Of a DNA stretch of 64,000 nt, positions 1 through 11,000 are shown one piece after another (position 1 is the first letter of the stretch; each line of letters begins with the position of its first letter). The DNA lies in assembly GCA_013399305.1 (NCBI GenBank), contig VXAI01000180.1:358712-422711 (forward strand), given 5' to 3'. Both the position numbers and the translations under genes were made by a program. This DNA is from Rostratula benghalensis. Taxonomy: Eukaryota; Chordata; Aves; Charadriiformes; Rostratulidae. The notes beneath the pieces are model-generated. The model saw nothing but the letters and a program-made list of their open reading frames with translations. It made no database searches and was not told the origin of the DNA.

Positions 1-925
1 AACTATAAACCAAGTCTTCCAGGCAAACTTTTGCATCAACAGCTGGACAGAGAGCTCCAGTTCATGCACCTCACTTAGAACACCTCTTGGATTTATGAAA
101 GGTGGTTAACAAGGTCTGTCACCACAAAAAAAACCACACAAAAACACCAACCAAAAAACCTAAGCTGTGAAATAATAGGGAATATTTGCCCTTTTTATAT
201 AATCTGCCTAAAGACAAGAAACAGATCATGTGCAAATCACCACTGCTTGGGGTAGAGAAGTTACCAGTGAGGTTCTGCAGGGAACTGTGCTATTGAGCAT
301 TTATCTAACTGACCCAGAAAAGATACTGAACACCGTTACAATTAATTTTGTTAATTATACTAAAGCATGCAAGGCAGCAAAAAAGAAAGCTTACTGGGAA
401 GAACTGCAGGAGGGCCTTATGAGACTGTGACAAGGTTAAAATAGTAAATGAAATCCAATATAAGTGTCAAGCGATGCGTAGAGAAAACTCACTCTTAGCC
501 TTACATATAGCATGAATTGTTCTGAGATGATCATTAGAAATCAGACTGAGATCTTGGGGTTATGTCTGCAGAGGTTAAAAAGCTAAACAGAATAAAGTAG
601 AGATTTTGGTCTTTAAATTACTCAAAGCTGGAGTGTTTTATCTACATGTGCCTTGGCCTTTAGAGTCTTTCTTGGGCATCTGTCATCTGTTGGAGACAAC
701 ATGGATGAAGATCCATCCTTGACTTGTTCCCTGTTGCCATTGTTAGTGTAATTCTGAATAGGTTTTTCCCTCTTGATTTGAAAGTGTACACATAGATTAT
801 ATTTTAGAAGTTCTTGTAAGTCCTTCTTCAGAAGGAATAAATTCTCCTATGAACGGTTTTCAACTTAGTGAAGTAAATTTATGGAGTTTATTGTTCTTTT
901 CTTTCTCCCTCTCACAGAACAACCA

Positions 926-945
926 GTATGCTAGTAGGTGGCAGT
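926..945 (+). promoter_or_regulatory. CTCF-like binding motif (weak)
   Basis: CTAGTAGGTGGC at 931-942 matches the CTCF core CCASYAGRKGGC at 11 of 12 positions and is followed by AGTA, as in many strong vertebrate sites. By my estimate, a few 11/12 matches are expected by chance in a window this size, so the call stays weak. CTCF would act in loop anchoring or insulation. Confidence 0.25.
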
Positions 946-2731
946 ATATCCACAGATAGCAAAGAGAATATTTGCTGTACTGATGGGATCCAAATATTTG
1001 TCTTCTCTAAGTGGAAAGCATGGAAAATATAAATTAAGTCAGGAAAGCTTTCTTCTCCTCACATGAATGTTATGAAAGAGAGAGCAGGGAAAAATTAGTG
1101 TGATGCAGCTGAATTTGCAAAAGACGTCAATGGATAAAAAAAATAAGTGGTAATATTTTTTTAATCAGGCATTAAACAATAAAGTACAATAGACTCTCAG
1201 CATCCTCTTCAGAAGGTTTTTATGTAGTCAATGTGATATAAGCTATTGCAGTGGCCGCAGCTTATTTTTGTCATGAAGGAAACTTCAGGTTTCCTCAAAT
1301 ATTTTTCAGCTATAGCCTCTGTGTTTAAAAAAAACACACCTTTTTTTGTTGTTGTTGTTGCAGCTGCAACTCTATCATAGAGTTAGTTCTAGCAAGATTT
1401 CCTTCTTACTCTAAAATAAAAAATATTGTTTCTATGTTGCTGAAATGTCCTACTTGATATTTTAAAAATTCAAAATGGGATGGCAGGTCTATGGAAAGGA
1501 AGAAGTAAGATTTTATAACACATTTCCTGCTTAAACTTGTGTTACAATAAAAACTAAGAGGTCCAAATGAGAACATGTGAAAGTAGCAAAATTAAGGGGT
1601 TTAATTGATCCAAAACAAAGCCATCATTAAAAATACGGGATGTTTTCACTCTCCATCCTATTTGAAAACTAAAAATTATCCCACTTTTGCCTAACTCCAC
1701 TAGCTAATAAGTAGCATTTTGGACCAAACGGAATGTTTTCATTTCATTGTTCACTGCACATCATTAATCTTGTTCTTTAAGGCAAAAGCATAAGTAACTC
1801 TCTCTCTTTCTTTATTCTTTTTCCTTCTCCTCCAAATCAACTAAAATCTCTAAACCCTGAGGGTAGCTATTTATGCCTGCAGTAAGAAAATTGCATTGTT
1901 TGCAAAACAACTTTGATTCTTGTTTCCATGGGATTTTTCACTCAGGTTTAACATTTCTGCCAAACAGTGTAATGCTGACCTGTATGGTACTCCATTGATT
2001 TTACTAGGTCATTATAAAAAAAATATCTTTAGACAAAATCAGTTTACAGCCTTTCTGGATCATTATATCAGTCTGATTGTTGATAACAGTAACATTTCAT
2101 ACAGAAATGAATCAAGATTCAGGATAGTAGAGTGACACTAACTCCTGCACTGCATGGTGTTCAACTCCCCTTAAGAGGACACATTTGTGTCAAGACAATT
2201 CTTAAAGTCAGGCTGGGACTTCTATGTCACTAATTAAATTTGACACAAGGTAAAATACATAGGACACTGCTGCCCACCTTCCTCAAAAAGTTAGGATTTT
2301 GCTATGGGAGAGCCTGGATTTTGTATCCCCAAGTCATCTCAAACACCTGGGTTGCTTTAGCTGGTCTGCAGCATAAAGATGCCTGGGCACCAAAATAAAC
2401 TCAAGAGGCAGCGTGGCGTCCTGTGAAATTAGTAGAACACTTTATTTTTTACCTGTAGAGCTGTTTCAGGCTGCTGTTTTATTTCCTGCCATGCTTAAGT
2501 GATGGTTGTAAAAGTTTACTACTTCAAAACATTGATGCTGTGAACATTAAAGTTGATGAATCCATCATGTAAATTGTTACTAAGTGTGAGGGATCTTCAT
2601 CTGTATATTAAGGACTGCCCTACATTCCTAAATGCTGAACCAAAGATATAAGCTCTTTCTTCAAGGTTATGGTAATTTGTGCTGCTCGCTCAGCACCTGC
2701 TCTAATGGGGTTTCATTCAAAGGCTAAAATC

Positions 2732-2759
2732 GGGGAGGGGGCGGGGGGGGAGAAAAGGG
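2732..2759 (+). other. G-quadruplex-capable G-tract
   Basis: Four G-runs (2732-2735, 2737-2741, 2743-2750 and 2757-2759) are separated by loops of 1, 1 and 6 bases. This satisfies the canonical G3+N1-7 rule on the plus strand. It lies about 140 bp upstream of a CR1 fragment. No promoter context is visible around it. Confidence 0.6.
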
Positions 2760-2894
2760 TATTTGATTCATCTTAGCTTTTCATAATCTATGCCCTTCAG
2801 TTGAAGGTTTTTTCAGGTGGAGGATTAGTGCTGAGGTTCTCTCTCTTTTACTTTTCCTTTTTTCCTGCTCCAACCACGATTGAGCAAACCCACT

Positions 2895-3770
2895 GATTCC
2901 TTAGGACAATACTCGTCCCGGTCACGTTCAACATGGTCATCAGTGACCTGGATGAGGGGACAGAGTGTATCCTCAGCAAGTCATACCAAACTGGGAGGGC
3001 TGGCCGACACTCCAGAGGGCTGTGCTGCCATCCAGTATGACCTGGGCAGATTGGAGAGCTGGGCAGAGAAGAACCACATGAGGTTCAACAAGGGCAAGTG
3101 TAGGGTCCTGCACCTGGGGAGGAAGAACCCCAGGCGCCCCGATATAGGTTGGGGTGGAACTCCTGGCAAACACTTCTGTGGAATGGAGAAGGATCTGGGA
3201 GTCCTGGTGGATAGCAAAGTTTCCATGAGCCAGCAATGTGCCCTTGTTGCCAAGAGGCCAATGGAATCATGGGCTGCGTAGGGAAGAGTGTGGCCAGTAG
3301 GTGGAGGGAGGTCATTCTGCCCATCTACTCTGGACTGGGGAGGCCACAACTGGAATCCTGTGCTGAGTTCTAGGCTCCCCAGTTCAAGAGAGACTGGGAA
3401 CTACTGGAGAGAGTCCAGCGCAGGGCAACGAAGATGCTGGAGGGATTGGAGCATCTCCCCGGTGAGGAAAGGCTGAGAGAGCTGGAACTCTTGAGCCTGG
3501 AGAAGAGAAGGCTGAGGGGAGACCTTCTTCATGCTCCCAAGGATCTGAAGGGCGGGTTGAAGGAGGATGGAGCTGGACTCTTCTCAGTGGTTCCCAGGGA
3601 CAGGAGGAGGGGCAATGGGCACAAGCTGGAACACGGGAAGTTGCCTGCAAAGATGAGGAAAAAACTTTTTTCCGGTGAGGGTGTCAGAGCCCTGGCAGAG
3701 GCTGCCCAAGGAGTGTGGAGTCCCCTTCTCTGGAGACCTTCAAGCCTATGACATGGGCCTGTTGCTCTGA
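2895..3770 (+). mobile_element. CR1 LINE fragment, end of ORF2 and start of 3' UTR
   Basis: This is a 5'-truncated CR1 non-LTR retrotransposon copy. Bases 2880-3281 translate to a recognisable CR1 reverse transcriptase C-terminal segment, with TKLGGLAD, a CAAIQxDLxRLESWAEKN-like stretch, FNKGKCRVLHLGR and EKDLGVLVDSKVSMS. The catalytic FADD motif expected just before TKLGG is missing: compared with the copy at 20.7 kb, about 8 bases are lost near 2980-2985, which also shifts the frame. After a stop near 3281 the sequence follows the usual CR1 pattern of 'ctggagaagagaaggctgagg' type sequence. Similarity fades after about 3740 and no clean CR1 3' terminus is seen, so this is an old, damaged copy. 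Confidence 0.9.
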
Positions 3771-6417
3771 GGCAGGGTGTCTGTGAAGGTGGAGGGAGCG
3801 TACCCATCCTTTCAGTAACTTGGGGAATCATTTTCTAGACTTGTGGTGTTGCTTGTTCTCTCTGCCAGGAGCCTGCTTCAACTTTGGCATTGGTTGAGGG
3901 ACCCCAGGCACCTGAGCAGACCGGTGCTATCGCAGGTCCATCTGGTAACGCAAGGCTCGGGAGGCAAAGCTGCACATATTTATTGGGCAACAATTAGCAG
4001 ACACAGTTTTGTTAGACTAAGGAGGCTGGTGGTATTTTCTCTTCATAGCCTTGCAGCCCGGCTGCAATGCCTATCCCTCGTTCAAGCAGACCCTAGTATT
4101 TCTTCAGTAATTTCCATACCGTAGCTGTGGTATTTTCTGTGTTAAGGAATGACACATTGATCCCTGTCATCTGATTTATCAGCTCATCATTTGTTTTGCT
4201 ATTTGTGAGTACTTTATGAGTTTACAAAGGATCTGAGTTTTCTCGTCAGAATTTTCTGTGGCTCAATAGTATCCTTTTGAAGGAATGGGTGGTCTTTTTT
4301 AATCATGTTATACAGTGTTCATTGTGGTTGTTCGGAGTTTTGAAGTAAAATGGGATCTGTTTTTAAACTGACTCTCTGTAGTACTAGAGCTGGGAACATA
4401 AAGCTTACCTGTGCACTTTTTCCCCCTGTGGTTTTCTTTTCCTTGTTTTGGTTGGGAATAAGCTAGAAGCTTTCCTCACAACATTTCCAGCATAGTTATG
4501 CATTTTGAAGCAAACAGAATAAACCCTAAACCTGCATGATTTGGGTTGTCCAAAATTAATCCAAACCCCTGGTGTTACAAAGGTTTCTGCATCAATCTGT
4601 TTTAAAATTTTGGGTTCTGCATTTAGTCAGGAAATTGTAGGTGGAGCTCCTCTAACTAGGAAGTAGAAATAATTTTCATATCTGCATTTGGTATTCCTGT
4701 TTGGTGCCTCTAAAAATCTGTCTTTTGCTCTTTGTTGTGACTTCCTGTCCGGATTTTTCTCAGAGCTGTGTATCATGTGAAGCACTAGATATGGATTCTG
4801 TGGGTAAATTAAATTTCACCCTGTTGCCTTTCATTTTATTGTGCTAGTGGTGAGCAGAGCGGGCCAGAAAAAAAAGGTAGTGCTTACGTGCAAAAAAGGT
4901 CAAGTATGAAACAACTGCTTGGGAAGTTCTTGTCGTTTTGGCTGGGCAACTTCTTCTGTGCAAGGCAGCAAAGTATCCAAACATCTCCATCAGGCCACAA
5001 CTTTCAGATGGTCCCTGCAGACAAGGCTCTCCCACAGCCCAGTGGGACAGGAGGTAGGAGGTGATGAGTCCCCAGTGTGGTGGGAGGCACACAGAGGAAT
5101 GGGGGATGTAGTGGGCAGATGAAAAAGCAGGTAGTGCAGGAATGTTGTGATGAAGGACTGGGAATGGAGAAACTTTCCGCAGTGAGGTGAGTTGGAAGTG
5201 GGTAAGAACTCAATGCTTGGATTCAAATTTTATCCCTCTTCTAGTTCTGGGTGTTTGTATATGGCCTGATCCCAAGAACATAGGGAGTAAGGCTACCTGG
5301 ACTCCAGCAGAGTTTGAATACGAGGAAATTTTTTTGTTCTTCTCTCATGACTAGAGATATCTCAATATCTTAATTTTCATTTTTAAAACAAACAAACATA
5401 CACCCCTTTATGTTTTACCACTGTTCCTTAGTTTTCGTACAGCAACGCTTGCTTTGTGTGTGTTCTCATGGATTCTTATTGTGATGGCCACCATGAGAAT
5501 CTGATTTCCAGGGAAAGGGAGCCTACTAGATAGGTATCAGAGTATTACAATTACATAAAGCTTGTGGGATTAATTGTGTGATATTTTTCAGAGAGGGGAG
5601 AAAAAAAAAAAAAAGCAAAATTTCGAGGCCATGCTTCACATGTTCCACTTATCTAGCAAATGACAGGTGTCCCTTTTCTTGCCAGACACTGAGTTTTCTC
5701 ACTTATCCAGAAGAAGTCTAGGAGACTTCAGTTGTCTCTTGCTGTTTCTGAAGCAATAATTTTAAAGTTATAATTGCTGAGTTCTAACATGACTTGTGTT
5801 ACTCCTGCCAAATGCTATGATAGGAACCCCCCCCTCCAACAGTAATGCATAGGATCTGATGTGGCATAATTATTCAATCCATGTATTGTAAAACTGAAGC
5901 CTCAGCTTGTTTCCTTCCTTTTCTTACATTATTAAAAAGCTACAAATGATAGAAAAAAGTCTTTCCTCCTTGCTTGCAGTTTGAAAACCCCCTGTCTGAG
6001 CTCCACAGAGTATTTTTTTAAATGAGTATTTTGAAAAATATACCAGGAAATAAACTTGTCCTTTGAAAGAGTTACCTCTTTCTACAGTTACCTCTTACTA
6101 GAGTTTCTAGTCTGTTACAAAGACTAGAAACTCTAAACTATGCTTTATAGAACAAATATCTTTCTACAGAACCCACTGTGTAGGCCAATAAGCCAAAGTA
6201 TGAAGATACCTGAAAATGTAATAAACAATGTTTTCATCAAGGTCAAATCTGTCTAACTTTCTCTCTGTATTTTCAAAAGATTCTTGTGGGAGGGAAACAG
6301 TAAAAGGACTTTAAAAATGAGTGTCACAAGTGAGATTATTCAAACTGAAGGTAAATGTGTTCTACATTGGCTTTGCATTTAGTTCAGTGAGTAAATAATT
6401 ACAGTTATGCGTATTTA
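3771..6417. other. Unique noncoding stretch
   Basis: No gene or recognisable repeat is seen beyond a poly(A) run near 5600 and a C-run near 5828. The degenerate tail of the CR1 copy to the left may extend to about 3840. A perfect short hairpin sits at 6099-6135. Confidence 0.55.
6099..6135. repeat. Perfect 15-bp inverted repeat (hairpin, 7-nt loop)
   Basis: TAGAGTTTCTAGTCT at 6099-6113 is exactly complementary to 6121-6135, with a GTTACAA loop. The flank also carries a direct repeat, GTTACCTCTT at 6071-6080 and 6088-6097. The stem is shorter than an animal microRNA precursor and matches no RNA gene I know. A template-switch mutation is a likely origin. Confidence 0.85.
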
Positions 6418-6590
6418 AGAGTTGTTTAGATGTGGTGTTGGGAGATTTGGTGTAGGGGAGGAATTTGTAGAGTAGGGCTGATGGTTGGACTCTATGATCC
6501 CAAGGGTCTCTTCCAACCTGAATGATTCTATGATTATGATGGGGGGATTTCTGTGATTAGGATTTTCTAAGAGATTTCTATGATTAGGAG
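6418..6590 (+). mobile_element. CR1 LINE 3' end, short copy
   Basis: Only the last ~120 bases of a CR1 copy remain, from 'gatgtggtgttgggag' through 'tcttccaacctgaatgattc'. A degenerate run of TTTCTRTGATTA-like units to about 6585 follows, derived from the CR1 terminal octamer repeats. The body closely resembles the 3' end of the copy at 7655-8062, so both belong to one subfamily. Confidence 0.85.
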
Positions 6591-7654
6591 AAATGTGTCC
6601 AAAACAATTAGGTCTTTTCCAAAAATCCAATACGAACTCCTCTTAAACAGACTCTTTGGACTTTTCTGTGTTGAAAGGAAGAATGTTTTGGAAAGCTCCA
6701 TGTAAGTAACTTTATTTCTTTTGAATGATAATTATGTAGATATTTTTACAGTTACCTTTTAGAGCCTCAGGCACAAATCAGTATACCACTGTTTGTGAAC
6801 TCTGCTAAATATGGTGCTTTCAACCCAAAGAGAGAGAAAGGGATACAAGTAACTTCTGTGTATAATGCTGTAACCCAAACACTGAAAATAATGGAGCTTG
6901 TGGTAACCCAGGAACCCAGATGTACTTGCTTATGGCACTCTAAATGAGAGGTTACATACAAAACAGTAATGCATTGGGACTCAGAGGGTAATCAGACAGG
7001 GTGAAGGATGCTGGGCAAGGGTATTATTGGAAAAGAAAGGACAATGCCATTTGAAGGCAATGTTGAAATAGTCCTATCTTGGAATAATGAAAAAGAGCAA
7101 CACAATGTGAAAACTCAATCAAACTGTCTATCGCTAAATAGAAGGCTTAGCTGCCTCTCATCTTTGCAATGCCTCCTCTGGGCATTTTCACCAAAGCTTC
7201 TGTTTAATAACTGCTGTGGTGGTTATATCTTTATTTTTTTTTCTTAAGGGAACTAAACCTTGCTTTTAATGAAGTAGTTCTACTGGTGGCAGCTAACAAA
7301 AATCTCTATACTTCTGGAAAGAAAACAGGGTGGGAGAGGAAAGAGTTTTGGTGTCTTGCCAAGGGCAGGGAGCTTTGGGCATTTTTTGAGGATTCTTGGT
7401 CATTGGTCTCTGTATTTTCCAAATCCAGAAAAAAGACACAAAATCAAGTAACTTAATCAATTTACCCATATTTGTGTATATGGCTTTCAGATCCTGTCGC
7501 CAGAGGTTAAGAGACCAAAGACAAGTTGTTATTTTGGGATTATGCTGAGGAAATACCATTCCATGATTGTCTTGGTTTCTGTATTTTCACCTGTTGATGC
7601 ATTACTGGCCAATGTCAGAGAATGGTCAAGAGAGATCTTTCATCTGAAAGAATA
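6591..7654. other. Unique noncoding stretch between two CR1 copies
   Basis: No gene or repeat is recognised. Open frames of 64-88 codons on both strands show no domain and look like chance frames. Confidence 0.55.
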
Positions 7655-8062
7655 AATCTCCTGAAGAGCGATGGAAGGAGCTGGGACTGTTTAGTTGGAG
7701 GAAGAAGAGGCTGAGGGGAGACCTCATCCCTCTCTACAACTCCTTGAAAGGCCATTGGAGAGAGGTTGGTGTTGGTCTCTTCTCACAGGGAATTAGCGAT
7801 AGAACAAGAGGGAATGGCTTCAAGCTGCACCAGGGTAGGTTTAGGTTGACCGTTAGGAAAAAATTTTTGACAGAAAGAGTGGTCAGAGCCTGGAAGAGGC
7901 TGCCCAGGGAGGGGGTTGAGTCCCCATCCCTGAGTGTGTTTGAGAGTGGTTGAGATGTGGTGTTGGGGGATCTGGTGTAGGGGGGAACTTTGTAGAGTGG
8001 GTTTGATGGTTGGACTCCATGATCCCAAGGGTCTTTTCCAACTGGAATGATTCTATGATCTG
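7655..8062 (+). mobile_element. CR1 LINE 3' UTR copy
   Basis: The order is typical of CR1 3' regions: 'ctgaggggagacctcat', 'ctctctacaactccttgaaag', 'caagagggaatggcttcaag', 'gaggctgcccaggga', 'gagtccccatccctg', then 'cttttccaactggaatgattc' ending in TCTATGATC. The copy is 5'-truncated and holds no reverse transcriptase. The 69-codon frame within it is a by-product of the repeat. Confidence 0.92.
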
Positions 8063-11000
8063 AGTAAGACTATTCTTATGGTGTAGTTTTGGTTGAAATC
8101 TCCTGATTTTTCATTTTTATTTTAGCATAGTCAACTCTGTTATAATGGACAGGAAGAAAATGAATTATATGCTTTGTGATATCTCAGTGATAGAAACTCT
8201 AAGACTAAATAGTCAAGAATGGTCAACTTTGTGTCTTCGGATTCTCAAATTTTTAGGCCCTTCTGAAGATCTTTCACAATTAGTTGGTATTTCTGTGGGT
8301 TTCTACAGGAGCATTTATCTTTATAGACACCTTTTTTGTTCGACCTCTTTCGTAGTTGTTACACAAATGTACGAAGCTGCTAAAGAAGAGGTTGACTCCA
8401 TACATTTGTAAGAGTATAAAATGTAATGATTTCCTGTTTTTCTCTTTCCTTTTTAAGTGGTGAACCATGGGCATAGAATATTTTTAAGCAAGACCACATA
8501 AGCTTTCCTATTTTGCAGTGCTTGATAGAGACTTCTAGTATGAAGTTAGAGTGTTAACCACTCCAGAGTGTTTCTTGAAAACAACTTAGGATGCGTTCTT
8601 TGAAAGTTTGGTTCCATTCTGAAAAGCAGCAGTACCCAACTGTCACCTTACATATGAGGTCTGCTCCATATGGGTGTTCAGAGGTTTAACTGCTGACTTC
8701 AATGGCAAAAATATGTCTCCACTGCTTGTTTTACTCTTGTTCGTTCTCTGGAAGTGGCAGTGCTCCATGCAGAGATCTTGATTGTGCTCCTTTCTGTGTA
8801 TCTTTTATCAGTAAAAGTGTTTATTGAGCTTTAATTAAAAGGATACATCGGGTAGCCTCAAGAGACTGTATCTGAACCGATGGTGGTGGTGTTGCTAGTT
8901 CAACACATAACATTGATGACAGCAAAACTACCAAGATGTGATAACAGACCTAATTAGTTCTTGAGAAACATTATTTACTGATGGTCATGTAGCAGAGGGG
9001 GAGGATCTAGGCTGGCTTCAGATGCAAAGTGTTTTTTTTAGAATGGCTACTGGGAGAGGGAATAGTCCATCTCTAAAATTAATGGATTTAATGTGAGATT
9101 TCTGAGTTTTTTTGATCCCTGAGCAGTGGAAAGGGTACCTAAGGAGATATAGAAGGACACTCAGATCATTTTAAGGATTTTGTTTTGGCATTGTGTACCT
9201 GAGCGAGGGTAAAGCAATCCTGTTGGCTGCATTTCTGTTCAGAATTTTGCCAGAATGTTATTTTTAACTTGCTAGTGTGGCTACTTTGTGCATATGACTC
9301 ATGTATGCTGTGCTGCTGAGTACTTTTATTCATTATTTATACAACCATGCATGTTCCATGAAGTGGGCATTTCTCTGTCACCTTCATTGAAGTCTGAAGC
9401 TCTTGGAGAAAAAAGCTAACTCTAAAAACCAGCTCCCTTTTAAAGATGGACATAAGGAGTTCAAAATAAAAGCTTTTCTTTCCCTAGATCCAACTTGTGT
9501 CAAAGTCCTCAAGTTGTCACATGGGGAGGAACTAAAATTCTGCTCATTTCCAATGGGTTAATACGTGGAGGCTTGGTCTCTGTCTAAATTTCCTCGTTTG
9601 AACCCAGCATCAATTTCTCACTAGTTATAAAAAACCCTGAACAGACAGCTACTCATAATAACACATTCTTGTGATGCTCACATGCTTGGAAACTATGGTA
9701 ATGAAAGTTGTATAAATACATAGACAGAAAGGAAAACCTATTATAGGATTAAAATGTAGAAAAAGAACATTTCACCTCTTCACCAAAGCCCTTCAGCCTC
9801 CCAGAGCAGCACATTTGGATTTTTCAATAAATTGAAGAAATAGTGATTGCATTGCAAGGTTCATAGGATTATACTGATACCATGTTATTATTCATTTGAA
9901 CGTAGTTTTAGGAATGAAGATTTTAAAAGATTTTCATGTTTTCTATTTGCATTGCCTTTATGTACCATTTAATCACAAAGTGTTTTCTAGTCTCCGTTAG
10001 TAAAGTTTTCACCTAGGAGAGGTCTGTAGGCTTCTGTGAGTAGCTCTAGTCCATTCCCCTGGAGGATTAGTTATTTTAACGAGAGGAAATAAAAAAATAA
10101 AAATAGTGGGGAAAGACTCTTAGGCAAATTCTTTCTGTCTTGAAATGTCTTTTCCACGTGGAGATTGCTCTCAATGCAGCAAAAATGAAAACCTTTTTGT
10201 AACTGCTGTGATGGACTGCTTTGCTTAGAATAGCCTGGTAAAAGAAAGAGAATAAAATTGAGGTGCTGGATCCTTGGGACTGAAAGAGTAATGGAAGGGC
10301 AAAGATGGGTGGAGGTGGAGAGTCAGGTGAAGCCAGCTCAGCAATCTCTAAAGCAGACATCACACTGAGGAGCAACATGGGAGCAACACCCACAAACAAA
10401 GTTGCCATGCAGGTGGTATCCCTGTTGCTTTAAATCCCTCTCTCTCTTTGATGGTTACATGCAGCTGATTTGGCATCTGAATAAATAAATGAACAATATT
10501 TTATTCTTGGCATAGTAGACTATTATAAGGCTCGTTGCTTCAAGCTGTTGACTAGCTTATTGATGACATTTTTATCCATGCATCAGGGAAAGGTGAATCA
10601 ATATTGGTTATTAACAATCCTTTTATTGCTGTGAGCCTCCTGTGCGTGTGGGATATGATCACAGGATCAGCTCTGCTGTTCCCAGCTCTGGTATTGATTC
10701 TACTCATGAAACAGAAATATAACCAGCAGAAGCCATCACCTGCCTCCCTCAGCCCTTTGCCATCTCATGCTATGAAATAACATGGACAATCCTCACAGTC
10801 TGTCTTCGGTTAATTGGGAAGAATTTCATTCTTCAGATCAAAAAATCTCCATCCATGGGCATTGCATTGCTTTGGAAATGCTCGGTCATCAGCATCTTCA
10901 GATGTCTCTGTATTCTGCTTGGATGCTGTCTCTTCTAAGAAACATTCCTCTCTTATCTCTTCAAGGTTACACTTCTGGATAATCTGGTAATTTTTTTTTT

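Larger units (their letters stand above)
1..2890. other. Unique AT-rich noncoding stretch
   Basis: No gene is recognisable. The open frames here (66 and 71 codons) have ordinary base composition and no known domain. The stretch contains a short A/C-rich tract (about 121-160), a (TTG)n run near 1346-1360, an AT-rich segment around 1130-1190, a CTCF-like motif near 931-942 and a G-rich tract at 2732-2759. It could be intergenic or intronic; the sequence does not decide which. Confidence 0.6.

Noticed and set aside
6099..6135. Hairpin considered as a microRNA precursor or a transcription terminator
   Set aside because: A 15-bp stem is too short for a Drosha-processed precursor, and intrinsic terminators do not apply to a vertebrate genome.
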